A DNA stretch of 64,000 nucleotides, from NCBI GenBank assembly GCA_900074885.1, contig FJUW01000082.1, positions 63,818 through 127,817 on the forward strand, given 5' to 3'. Numbering within the stretch: the stretch's first letter is position 1; the number at the start of each line of letters is the position of its first letter. A model generated the notes under the pieces. It worked only from the letters and a program-made list of their open reading frames with translations. It did no database searches and was not told the origin of the DNA. Origin of the DNA: Rhynchosporium graminicola. Lineage: Eukaryota; Ascomycota; Leotiomycetes; Helotiales; Ploettnerulaceae. Shown here piece after piece: positions 12,484-21,861 of this stretch. Position numbers and translations under genes: made by a program.

Positions 12484-12978
12484 ATGCTGCAATATTATGA
12501 AAATGTACGGGCGGATCGTATATTAGGTATTTGTAGACTTGTGAAGACATGTGATAAGGCTCAAGGAACTGTTCTGTGGAGTTTATTTTTATTCTTTGGA
12601 TTTTTGCTATTCAACGAAGCTTTACGAACACAGAGTATACGTACTGCTTTCTAGCTTCTGCTTCATCGTTTGCAGAATTCAAGATTATGATACATGTTCC
12701 GACAGATATGCGTTGAACGAACATACGGTTTATGTAGTGATTTACAGGTGATGTAATTAACTTCTGAGTGTGCACAAAGAATTGGATTGCTGTACCTGTA
12801 TAGAAAAGTGTGATGTATTTGCGAGTATCTTTCTCTATCTTCTAGGTCCGTATCCAGACACCAGACTCCGAACTCCTGTTTCCATTACCACGAATACAAC
12901 AAACCTCTCGCCAAGCCAAACCAAACCAACTCAAAACTGAAGGAAAAGACTCATCTTAAACAAAAATCTTCGTCTCTA

Positions 12979-13224
12979 ATGGGTCGCCAGGGCAGGTTAG
13001 AATTAAGTGACACATTGTAAAGCGATCTGTTCATTGATCCCCCTCGGACGAACCCGTACAAAATGAAATCCGTACACTTTTTTACTTGTTCTTAGTGCAA
13101 AATGATGAGATCCTCATTCAGGATCTTCTGTGAAGGACGCAATCATCTACCGTGCCGAAAATGCCCAATTTTGATGGGGGCCAGCCGAGTTTGTAACCTA
13201 AGCCTGAGAAAGAAAAGGAAGTAA
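12979..13224 (+). pseudogene. Mini zinc-finger paralogue 3, degenerate
   Basis: The second exon is recognisable at 13096-13224, after a TTAG acceptor. It starts with the conserved Cys codon and keeps the 23-residue spacing of the family (C1, C12, H17, C20, C23). Position 15, a Cys ligand in the sound copies, is Arg, and position 19 (Arg) is Pro. The matching first exon should begin at the ATG at 12979, but that frame lacks the W-x-C motif and runs to a stop; a GTAAAG donor near 13016 is in a phase that does not fit. The C-terminus stops at RKKRK, so the CaaX box is gone. Both ligand loss and tail truncation point to a pseudogene; expression as a changed protein cannot be excluded. Confidence 0.65.
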
Positions 13225-13987
13225 ATCTAATCAGCTGGAGATTAATGTATGGTTCGTGTATTAGGTCTAATGCCGATGACTGCTTCATTGCAAAGGCAGT
13301 CAAGTTTCAACTCGGGGGAGGCGATTTTGCAAGCTCATTGGAAAACCATCATCCAAGAACATGACTTGCAGTAAAGTGATCAAAAGCTTATATGGGTTTG
13401 AACTATTAATTTATGTACTATCGTGAGACATATTGATAATATTGAAGTCGAGTTGCGATTGTCAAACAAGACCTACCATTGGCATGCTTTCACCTTCGCC
13501 GAAGACGAATTTAATGACGAAGGAAGTCGAGGTTAGCACTCTGAAACAGAAGTCTAGTAATCTGGATTGAAGCAAGGATCTGCTATTTTAGGGTCTTTGC
13601 TACTTATTGAAGCTTTAAACCCGCAGGGTAGCGTCATCCAGACCATACTTGGATCATATCCAGGAGGTGTGATTGTTATAGATCTTCCGAAAAGACCTTA
13701 CTGGAGAACAACTGGCTGCTGACTGATTCCCATACCAAGATAATGAATTTGGGGTGTGCTAAAAGTACCATGAATGCCGTATATAAATAAATACTGTATG
13801 GACTATTTCTCAACTTTCGTCCTTGATTTCCACGTCAAGAATCTGCATTCCAGATAACGACGTTCTTCAAACTTCGACCTGCACACCCACAAGTACACTA
13901 AAATAATCGCCGAGAAGAGTACACATCTCCAACCCGAAGCTGACCTTAGTGTTAGCATACCATTCTTATCTAACCCATCTAAGGAGG
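13225..13987. other. Spacer between paralogues 3 and 4
   Basis: About 760 bp. I see no gene, no extra zinc-finger exon and no structural RNA. Confidence 0.5.
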
Positions 13988-14248
13988 ATGTCAACGTGGT
14001 TATGCTGCAAGGCTCGGGGCCCTGAAGACGATAGAGCAGTAAGCTACCCCTAATTCCCCTTTCCTATAAAGGACACGGAAAGTGCCGAGCTAAAACGTAT
14101 GTTAATTGTATCTTAGTGCCAAAAAGAGAACACTCGGGCCAATAGGCAGTGTCAGAAATGCTGGCATTGGCGTTGTGGGCAGTGCTATAAGAAGTACGAC
14201 AGGGACGATGAAGCATTGTGTGACAAGTTCACGTGTATCATGAGCTGA
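13988..14248 (+). CDS. Mini RanBP2-like zinc-finger protein 4 with CaaX end (60 aa)
   Basis: Exons 13988-14038 and 14117-14248 flank a 78-bp phase-0 intron (GTAAGC donor, TTAG acceptor). W4-L-C6-C7 in exon 1 is followed by an acidic 10-residue insert, then exon 2 opens with C18-x3-N22-x6-C29-x2-C32-x-H34-x-R36-C37-x2-C40. The gap between the W-x-C-C part and C18 is longer than the RanBP2 consensus allows, so the first knuckle may be formed differently. The tail is DKFT-CIMS, a CaaX box with Met in the last a position and a terminal Ser. There is no polybasic run, unlike paralogue 2. All ligands are present and the frame is clean, so I take it as functional. Confidence 0.8.
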
Positions 14249-14591
14249 ATCGCGGAATCCTGGGATCCACTGCTCCTGGAGAGTCTGTGGTCGGTCATCT
14301 CGATATTGAAGTCACAGAGATTGATAGGAGTATGATTTAGGGGAAGAATCTGACTAGACTTTGTGTCATTTATCGAAGATTTATAATCACAGCAACACTC
14401 TTCCGCATTTGCATGAATGATTCACATGAAATTTGACTTTGCATAATGCCAATGACTATTACAATCTCTAATATATAATAAGTGGTGAACATCCGTAGCG
14501 GACCTAACACACTGAAACTGCCACGATCTCATCATCTCACTAAGCCCAATCTGAGCACTTCAATCAAGTCACTGCAACTTCCAAGAGAAAA

Positions 14592-14859
14592 ATGACAAAT
14601 TGGCTGTGCTGCTCGATGATTCCGATTCTTCCACACCTCGGAAGCTCACCTGTAAATAATCCCTCAGCCGCTATCCCCTAAATCCTCGAATGGATTTTTC
14701 GCCTGGTCATCTTCTAATTATTCCTAGTGCGTGAAGACAACAAATGATATCCTAAAGAATTTCGTACTCTGAGGTCACAGAAGATGTTGGAAGTGTGTTG
14801 GATTTTATGGTGAGAGACCGGATATCAATTTCGAGAAATGTCGGTGTATTATAAGCTAA
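14592..14859 (+). pseudogene. Mini zinc-finger paralogue 5, one in-frame stop
   Basis: Exons 14592-14651 and 14728-14859 flank a 76-bp phase-0 intron (GTAAAT donor, CCTAG acceptor). Exon 1 keeps W4-L-C6-C7. In exon 2 the column that is Cys in every sound copy (position 12 of the exon) is Phe (TTC), and the next ligand (position 15) is a TGA stop. The downstream part remains well conserved: H17, R19-C20, C23, then a tail ending CRCIIS, i.e. a CIIS CaaX box. Two of the four expected zinc ligands are therefore lost in adjacent conserved columns while the rest looks young. The simplest reading is recent pseudogenisation; a sequencing error at the TGA alone would not restore the Phe. Confidence 0.72.
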
Positions 14860-15216
14860 GAGTGGGGTTTGTATGATGCTGAGCTCAGTGGCCCTGTGGA
14901 TAGTTGATGATCGAGCGTAATTTTTGTACTCATAGCGAGCTGTAGGAACCTGAGCTGGGCAAGGCATCTGTATTATGAGGCTTAACGCTATTCCATGAAT
15001 GTTTTACAAAAATAGAGCAGAATCATTTTGCACCTAATGGAGTCATTTTCGGAGGGTGTGATTGTGATCGATATCGACACCGATATCGTAGAGGTATTAA
15101 TATATATTCGGACCTCATCTTCTGAATTATCTTTATCACGCCAAAGCTGAAAGAATTCACCAGACCGACAATAATCCAGCCAAAACCTACTACGACGCAC
15201 AAATCATCATAACAAA

Positions 15217-15573
15217 ATGTCCACCACCAGTCGAAGCCCACCCGCCCACCTGCAAGACTTCGATAGCCCCCACTGGCTCTGTTGTAAGACACCCCCAAAT
15301 GCTGTGTGTGAATCACCTGTAAGTATCCGTCTTCTTCAGATGAGCATCGCACACACAAGGAGAGACAATGCCGGCTAAGATATACTTCTTCTATAGTGCT
15401 TAAAACATAATCCGCTGGACAAGAAGATTTGCGAGAGGTGTCAACATGTGCGATGCGAGGAGTGCATGACTCATGATGGCTCAGAAGAGGATCTGTGTGA
15501 TCCAAATCCAAAAAGCTCAGGCATACGTGTGGGAGTTATTGACTGGCTTCTGAGGGAGATAACCTGGTTGTGA
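15217..15573 (+). CDS. Mini RanBP2-like zinc-finger protein 6, extended ends (92 aa)
   Basis: Exons 15217-15318 and 15397-15573 flank a 78-bp phase-0 intron (GTAAGT donor, CTAAG element, TAG acceptor). Exon 1 is longer than in its paralogues: about 19 extra residues precede H-W20-L-C22-C23, and a further Cys (C31) lies four residues before the junction. Exon 2 gives C35-x3-N39-x6-C46-x2-C49-x-H51-x-R53-C54-x2-C57. The C-terminus does not end in a CaaX box. It runs on through a hydrophobic VGVIDWLLREITWL end, which could be an amphipathic membrane-binding helix replacing the lipid anchor. All zinc ligands are present and the frame is open, so it is probably functional. Confidence 0.78.
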
Positions 15574-15922
15574 AGCTATAGAGGGGCTGCGTGGTTGGTA
15601 AAATAATGTACAATTAGCTTTTCGAGACATGCAAATCGATGCTTTACAATCACAGCAACAGGCCTTCATAGCCATTAGAATCATTTGCAGATATCGTACT
15701 GTGACTGGGACAGGAACTGGGAAACACCAGCATATATAATATAAGTACCCTTCGTCCCACTGAGAGTCCTCCCTAGCGAAATCATTCTGCCTACTTCGCG
15801 AACTCCTCGGAAAGAAAACACCGAAACCACTTATAACCCTTTTCGGTTCCTCAGCGACATCCGTATCCCAACACATCATTTCCGAGTCGTCTACCCCGAC
15901 TTCATTAACAGCCGCTGCAACG

Positions 15923-16114
15923 ATGAAGCGCAATGCATTAGTCGCCGTCGTGGTAGTCTTCTTGGTCCTCGTAATCGGATGTGTAGGTTTCTACGCGTGT
16001 GCGATGACCTGGAATACGCCGAAGCGCCTTCCTCGCCGAGTAAGCACCATAGACGATGGAGGAGAAGCAGGAGCAACGCCGCGGAGTGGACCAGAGCCAG
16101 AACAAGTACCTTAG
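15923..16114 (+). CDS. Small single-pass membrane protein, 63 aa
   Basis: The ORF starts with MKRNALV and continues into a hydrophobic stretch of about 20 residues (roughly residues 5-26, VAVVVVFLVLVIG-like). A short basic segment follows (PKRLPRR, about 33-39), then a Gly/Pro/Glu-rich hydrophilic tail. This is the profile of a type II or tail-out single-span protein, or of an uncleaved signal anchor. There are no domain hits that I can name. It lies 350 bp after zinc-finger paralogue 6 on the same strand. With only 63 codons a chance ORF is possible, but the clean hydrophobic core, basic flank and acceptable start context favour a real gene. Confidence 0.5.
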   Translation: MKRNALVAVVVVFLVLVIGCVGFYACAMTWNTPKRLPRRVSTIDDGGEAGATPRSGPEPEQVP

Positions 16115-16763
16115 TGAACGAAAGGACAGAATGGAGTTTTGGCAGGAGAGCATTGAGGAGAAATGGGTTGGTTTTTTAAGCTGGAGAATCATGAGGACGA
16201 GAGGCTGACAGTATTCATATGTAGTGATGGAAGTTGCGCGCAGTAATCTAGGAAAAGAAAATTGCCTTGTGGAGTTGTAGATATCAGGGAGACGAGTTGT
16301 TTTGAAAACATAAAAGTAGCAAAATGAAGCATGAGCTTTGCAGCCTTTATTGTATATCGTAGGAAAGATGACCGTGAGAGTATGATACATGAAAAAACTC
16401 CTTGAAATGATGCGCTTCGTTTATATGCACCGATGGTAATACGCGATTTTCAAACTCGCTCTCTCGGGCGCCGTGAGAGATCAGGAGTATATTCATCCCA
16501 CCGTCCACATAACCCGACCCAAAAGCCAGCCACAATTTCTTGAATGTCGCTTGTGAGGCGATCACTCCTAGTGTGCTCGCTTGAATTCGCTTCTTGCAAC
16601 TCTGGAATTTCTGTTGCATGTCGAACTTTAAGCGATTCGCGCTTGTGTGAAGGAGGCATGCAGAATCCACATGGTCTCTTGATAGGACTCGTCTATAAAC
16701 CCTCCTTGGTGAAGCGCAGTAAGGTTCTGAAGTCCAAATCTCGTGTCAGAGTCACTCAGACTT
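16115..16763. other. Intergenic interval
   Basis: About 650 bp between the small membrane protein and the convergent minus-strand gene. Several frames are open on both strands, but they mirror one another and carry no motif. Confidence 0.5.
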
Positions 16764-17722
16764 CTATTCCAGCTTTTCCATAATGTTCTTTCGTAGTTTT
16801 CTGTTTACAACTCCACCCACTCCAAAAGCGGGCACAATGCGGCACATTCTCGCAGCCGCACTAACGGCCCAATTCTTCTTGACGATCTGCCACCTATCTC
16901 CCCATGAAACATTGCCGCCTCTATTGTAGAGATCTAGCCCTAGTAAATGCATAGGTGTGCTAATGATCTGGATGCCAGCTGGAGCCACAAATTGTGCTAT
17001 TGTGTGCCCGCTGATACTCTTCTCCAACTCCTTGTTCATGTTCCTACTTATGATCGGATCGAGCAGTGGAGGTATGTTGAAGGACGCAAATATCGTAAGA
17101 CAGTCGCGAAACGCGAACAGTGCATAGGAAGGTAGAGGAACTGGTCGAGGTGGTCCACCAGAGCCAAACATCTTCGCAAAAACCGAATCCTTGATCAAGC
17201 AGAGCCCGACGTTGGCAGTAGAGGATGCTGCAAATTTTGCAGTTCCACTTGTAACATGCGAGGCAGGCTTGTTTTGTGCAGTTGATGTGAGGGTATCAAG
17301 GGTATTGGCCGTGACATATGTGCCTCCGTAAAGCATGCAAATAAGGGCGAAAGGCTTCGAAAAGATAAGGTTCTGAGGCCGGAGCAGAAAGGTCTTGAAT
17401 GAATCCTTCAGGGAAGTCTTCAGAGAAGCTTGCCCTGAGGCATTTTGCATTATCCCTCTAACAATTTGTTAGCGGTATAAACATGTTGGGTTGAGGAGAC
17501 TTACTTGTCGATGACTGTGATTAGAGGTGCTACCATGTAAGCAGCACCAGTACCACAAACGAAATCTGTTGCCAACCGCAGACCCAGATTCTTCGTATTC
17601 CATACTCGAGGTTCATGCAGAGGTGCCTCTGCCGCCTTTGCAATGGGATTCGTGGACTTCCTCGAGGAGTCCATATCGAGGTTTGGTGCTGGAGATTCCA
17701 GCCCGGACATTTGTCGTGTCAT
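16764..17722 (-). CDS. Conserved fungal membrane-type orphan, 303 aa
   Basis: The gene is read on the minus strand as exon 1 17722-17505 and exon 2 17457-16764, a 47-bp intron with a GTAAGT donor, a GCTAAC branch site and a TTAG acceptor. The junction falls inside a conserved VIDKGIMQNASG segment and keeps the frame. Residues about 45-70 (LGLRLATDFVCGTGAAYMVAP), about 105-125, about 180-205 (YALFAFRDCLTIFASFN) and about 235-260 are hydrophobic and probably membrane-associated. SKPFALICMLYGGTYVTANT and PPRPVPLPSYALFAFRDC are the most typical stretches. I recognise this as a conserved Pezizomycotina protein that is often left as a sequence orphan and is suspected to be mitochondrial. It shows weak resemblance to carrier-type membrane proteins but lacks the three P-x-D/E-x-x-K/R repeats. 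An alternative start lies at the Met four codons downstream. Function is unknown. Confidence 0.88.
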
Positions 17723-18117
17723 CTAGAAGTCATTGGCCTTGATTATTCCTAGTCCATGTTGTAAAAGATGAGTTCAAGCTTCGGCAAGTTTTGAAGAAAC
17801 AAATGCACACTTTGCTGTGCGTGTGATTGATCGTGGTGCGCGAAAATAATTAATCGATGATGTCGATTCCGGCTGCTTCAAAATACTGATAGCTTGCAGC
17901 TTCAGAACAGGCACGTGACTGGCACCACAACGCTGAGATGTTGGTGTCTTGACCTCAAGCTTTACATTCATCATCCAATAAATTTAAGGTTGTACATCAC
18001 AGCGTGTGACATCAGACTCAAATTAGTCTTACTAATCTCAATGAAACTGAACGTTGACAGCCGTGAATCGTTCATACTACATATTTTCCCTTCATAATAG
18101 CAACCGGAGTATCACTA
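17723..18117. promoter_or_regulatory. Shared divergent upstream region
   Basis: About 400 bp between the start of the minus-strand orphan gene and the start of the plus-strand F-box relic. It must contain the promoter of the orphan gene. I see no sharply defined element. Confidence 0.35.
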
Positions 18118-20212
18118 ATGAGCACTATGCTAGCTCATATGCCCGTCGGAATTGACAGTCTGCCAGAAGAGATCCCGCAGCAGATATTAGGTTGCACTTC
18201 CAGCACCGATCTACTATTACAAAGATAACTTTCAAAATGAACGTGGAACAGATCCAAATTCTCTCAGAAAATATTCATGGGCACTTGAAAATTTCTCACA
18301 CTGCCGAGCACACGCATTCTCCAACCTTGGAAATTCCTAAGGGCCATCGAAGAAAATCTGCAGCTGGCTTCTTACGTCCAAAAGGCCAGCTTCATAATGC
18401 CTGACAATGGGCATGACGGAGCAGCCATCAAGAAGTGCATCACCGTTCTTGACCCAGGAGCCTTACATATCCAGCTCCCAGTGTACCATTCGGACAAGAC
18501 GTTGATGAGCGCCGTTACGTCTTTCGATATCAGGTATCCTCTCGAAATAGCATTGAAAAGATAGCAACCATTGAGCGGACCTTCGAACCATCTTCGTGAC
18601 AGGATATCCCCCTTATTCTGTTTCCCTAGCCTCCGTCATCGAAATGCTAGGTGCTGGAATGCTTTTAGCATGCCTGTTCTGAACTCTGAAAGAGTCGAAA
18701 CCCATCAATATCATCTCGCTCTCGTTGCCAAGTACTGTCGCTTCGGATGGCGATCTCGCGGAAATTCTCAATCGGCCCAAAGCCGTCAAGTACTATTCTC
18801 ATGAAAATGCCATCGGACATTGCAATTTCTTCCAGCAATGTGGCGGTGGGAAGACCACATCCGCAGCGTACTTTCTGAGAAGCATTTCCGGTCAACGCAA
18901 AACTCTCCAGGAATTGATATCCAACCACGAATGGGATTGTTGCGGGGAAGATGGCATATTTTTGTACCTAAAGCTCATGCGAGAGTTTGCTGCCTTGGAG
19001 TAAATGGCTGTCCCTCGACAATGCTTTGTAGACGAAGTTGGGCACCCTCATACGATTTGCACAGAATTAACCTCCTGGGTTAAGGGTATTTTGTATGCAC
19101 CAAGGCAGATATGTCAGTTTTTACGAGTATGAAGCACATCTGAAGTCGTGAAAAACATCACAAAACCGATATACTTAATTCTTAGAATCACCCTATCAGA
19201 TCACTCCCTATTCTTTAAGAGTATATATACAATTACTAATATATCTTTTAAAGGTTCATTTCACCTCAAAACGCGTCGATTCGGTCAATCGATTCGGTCA
19301 ATCCGGCGACGCGTCATCAATCCAAACAAATTATCACTTCATACTACACGCGTTACGCGGTATAGGAGCTTCGAATACTATACTTAAGCTTCGAAGACTT
19401 CTATAGAATATTCGAAGCTTCCGTAGAATATTCGAAGCTCTTATACCACTCGAGCGATATCAGCAGGAGACTTTAAGAGGGAGGCCAGCAGAGATATTTG
19501 CAGAAGTATCTTCGCAGATAACTCTAGTCGACCTACTCGAGCAGCCTCCGCTACCTTCAATCGAGTAGTATCGGAACCTCGGGGAAGCCCGAATTCAACA
19601 TTTCGGGGTCGCTACCTGTTTAAATACACGGTGTCCGAGGCAGAAGACTACGAGTAGCAGCAAGTAAGAATCATCACTATACGAGCTTTACCTCGTACGA
19701 TTCGTATACTGCAAAATAATTCCACCTAGCTAGTCACCCTCGATATATACCTACTATAAGGAAGGGCTAGGAGTTCGAAGGAGAGAGTATTGATCAAATA
19801 CGAGGATAAGGCAGAGCAGGGTAGGGCTAGGGCTTAGGTATCGAGTAGGATAGGCGGGGCATTCTTCAGCGCTTTTCCCTACCTTAACTACCTATGTGGT
19901 AGGGTTTTTAGCTGTTTATCGAAGCCCAGGACTTCTTTATAGGTATCGAGGAACTACTGTATATTTGCCTTCGCGGGTAGGACCGGAAGGCGTAGCTAGC
20001 ATATCCGGCATGGGCCTTCCAGGCCTGGAACCGTTGTATGAATAAAACAAACAAACAAACATCTGAAGTCGTGGATTCAAGATTTTTTGAAGTACAAAGC
20101 AGCATGCTACCCGCACCTAAAGTCCGTGGTACTGGTGGAGGAGATCGAGGATATGCGTGAGTCAGGAGGATGTCCATACCCGGAGGTGCTTGAACTCTTG
20201 CAACGATTGTGA
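18118..20212 (+). pseudogene. Decayed F-box protein gene split by a transposon
   Basis: The frame opened by the ATG at 18118 reads into SLPEEIPQQILGCTSSTDLL, a typical fungal F-box (LP-E-I-x-x-x-I-L...S/T-D-L-L). It hits a stop soon after, at about 18,228. A second coherent piece in another frame starts near 18,337 with LRAIEENLQLASYVQKAS, the usual 'neighbours of the F-box' segment, and runs to about 18,560. Further pieces follow up to 19,135. The C-terminal piece resumes across the insertion at 19,151-20,058: the frame entering the 5' target copy continues after the 3' copy into HLKSW, YPHLKSVVLVEEIEDM and PEVLELLQRL, ending at 20,212. Such C-terminal F-PxL patterns are common in fungal F-box proteins. 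At least three frameshifts or stops plus the insertion make it non-functional. Introns may explain one of the frame changes. Confidence 0.7.
19136..20073 (+). mobile_element. LINE-like (non-LTR) insertion, about 0.9 kb
   Basis: The 15-mer ACATCTGAAGTCGTG occurs at 19,136-19,150 and again at 20,059-20,073. The 908 bp between the copies interrupt an otherwise continuous F-box reading frame. Directly before the second copy is AATAAAACAAACAAACAAAC, a simple A-rich (AAAC)n tail. A long variable target duplication with an A-rich 3' tail is the hallmark of target-primed insertion by a non-LTR retrotransposon, so this is a 5'-truncated LINE or a non-autonomous SINE-like copy on the plus strand. No reverse transcriptase motif is readable inside. 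The 5' part has internal duplications (CGATTCGGTCAAT twice near 19,277-19,302) and several GCTTCGAA-containing palindromic words (about 19,365-19,440). Confidence 0.75.
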
Positions 20213-21861
20213 GTGTCTGTCTGTTAGTTATCCGCAGCTGTCATCACGTGCTCTAAGCCGAAATCTTGCGTTAATCTTCGACGATCATGAAAATACCGTT
20301 CATTGATTAAGAGGCAGGTCATTGAATTTGGAAATTCAAGCGACACGAGTTGGATCATCCTTCATTATCGATGACTCATGGCAGAACGATTCTGGAGGAT
20401 GATACTCAGAGGCAGCATCGCTTGAAAAGCCTAGCCAAACAAATCCTCCAACACGGGTTTGCTAATTACTGGGAACTCGTTGGAATTACAGCTTCGCGCG
20501 ACCGGGCACCAAATAAATTCGTATTCAAGGAAGTCAGCAGAGTCACGATGGTTCCGCTTTCTGGTTTCACAAGCTGCAGTCTCATGATTTCAGGAAGCCG
20601 TGAGAATCCGTTTTCTCCTTTGCGCCTTATGATCATGACTCTATGCTTTCAAGATTGAATATTGAAGAGCTTATCCGAAAAACAGGTTAGGAAAAATGAT
20701 GATATCATCTAGAATTGCACATGTTGATAAGTTAAGGAGTATTAAATCTGACTACGCGGGCAAATACTTCTGCAACTGCCAGATGGGATGCACTGAGGTT
20801 AATGAACGGGACATCAGTCACTATACTGTACGCTGTGTTTTCCATTGTTCGGCGAAGCAGGAGTGATACCTATTTTGTTGGCTCTTCGAGTTCTGAAATC
20901 TGGATGTGTTGACTTGGTAGATCATGTAGTTTTGAATCTCAAATGAAAATGTCGATTTTGTCTGCCCTGCAATCCGCGCTCAGTGCTGTACATGTTTTGA
21001 TGTATTGCTATTGCAGCATGAGAAACAATTTGATTGATACAATCAAGAGAAACATCCGCCTGTCAGAGGCTGCTGATTCTGAAAAGGAAAAACTTGACTC
21101 GAAGCTGAACCTGGAGATGAACTGAGTGGTAAATTTGTAGCTAGAGACGGAGTCGACAGATTTAAGAATGTGAAACGGGTGGGTGCCTTGTGTCGTAGGT
21201 AAGACTGGGGTAGAGCATCTAAGCCAGACATGAATCTGCAGCTTTCTACTCACGATTCCGAGTTGCCATTCTCGCTCGACTCAACAACTTTGAATCTGAG
21301 TCCAAACCTTTTTTTGAGGATTTTTCAGAGAACAGCTCTCGTCTAACATTCCGACCTCGCCCCTCGCTCGATTGACCCGGATAAGCCGGGGCATCAAATC
21401 CCTGCTCCGCCAAAATTTGCAAACGACGAACAAAAATCTAAAATGCACATTTCTTCTGCACTGGGAAACAAAAATGAAATGCGACTTCACATCTCGGCAT
21501 GGATACTATGACAGCCGAGTGTACTGAGGATGAGAAGTCCCCCCCGCGTGCACACTCGACCATGTAAATCACCCAGCCTCAAAACGCAGGGGAGCACGTG
21601 GCGATTAAACCCAGCTGAACAACATCTCAGAGACCAGACGAACGACTCGGGGGCCCGATGACTCCATAAGAGAAACGCTCAACTCAGGGAGATCCGACCA
21701 GAGAATTTCTGAAGGAAAGGGAAAAATTCAGGCCTACGCAGGTGGGGAGTTTTTGTAGAGACTTACGGACATTCAGCAGGCATGTTGTTATCCTTGCATA
21801 CAGGCCCTCCAATAAACGTCGTCAGGATGACGGCTTTGATAATTTTGATCGCCAAACATAC
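20213..21861. other. Gene-poor interval
   Basis: No supportable gene in about 1.65 kb. A 102-codon frame at 20,350-20,658 has a few coding-like stretches but no recognisable domain. It might be a distant exon of the decayed F-box gene or an unrelated relic. Confidence 0.4.

Noticed and set aside
18725..19003. GGGKTT motif as a nucleotide-binding P-loop (NLR-type gene)
   Set aside because: The lone motif lacks the G-x4-GK-S/T spacing, and the surrounding pieces fit a decayed F-box gene better.
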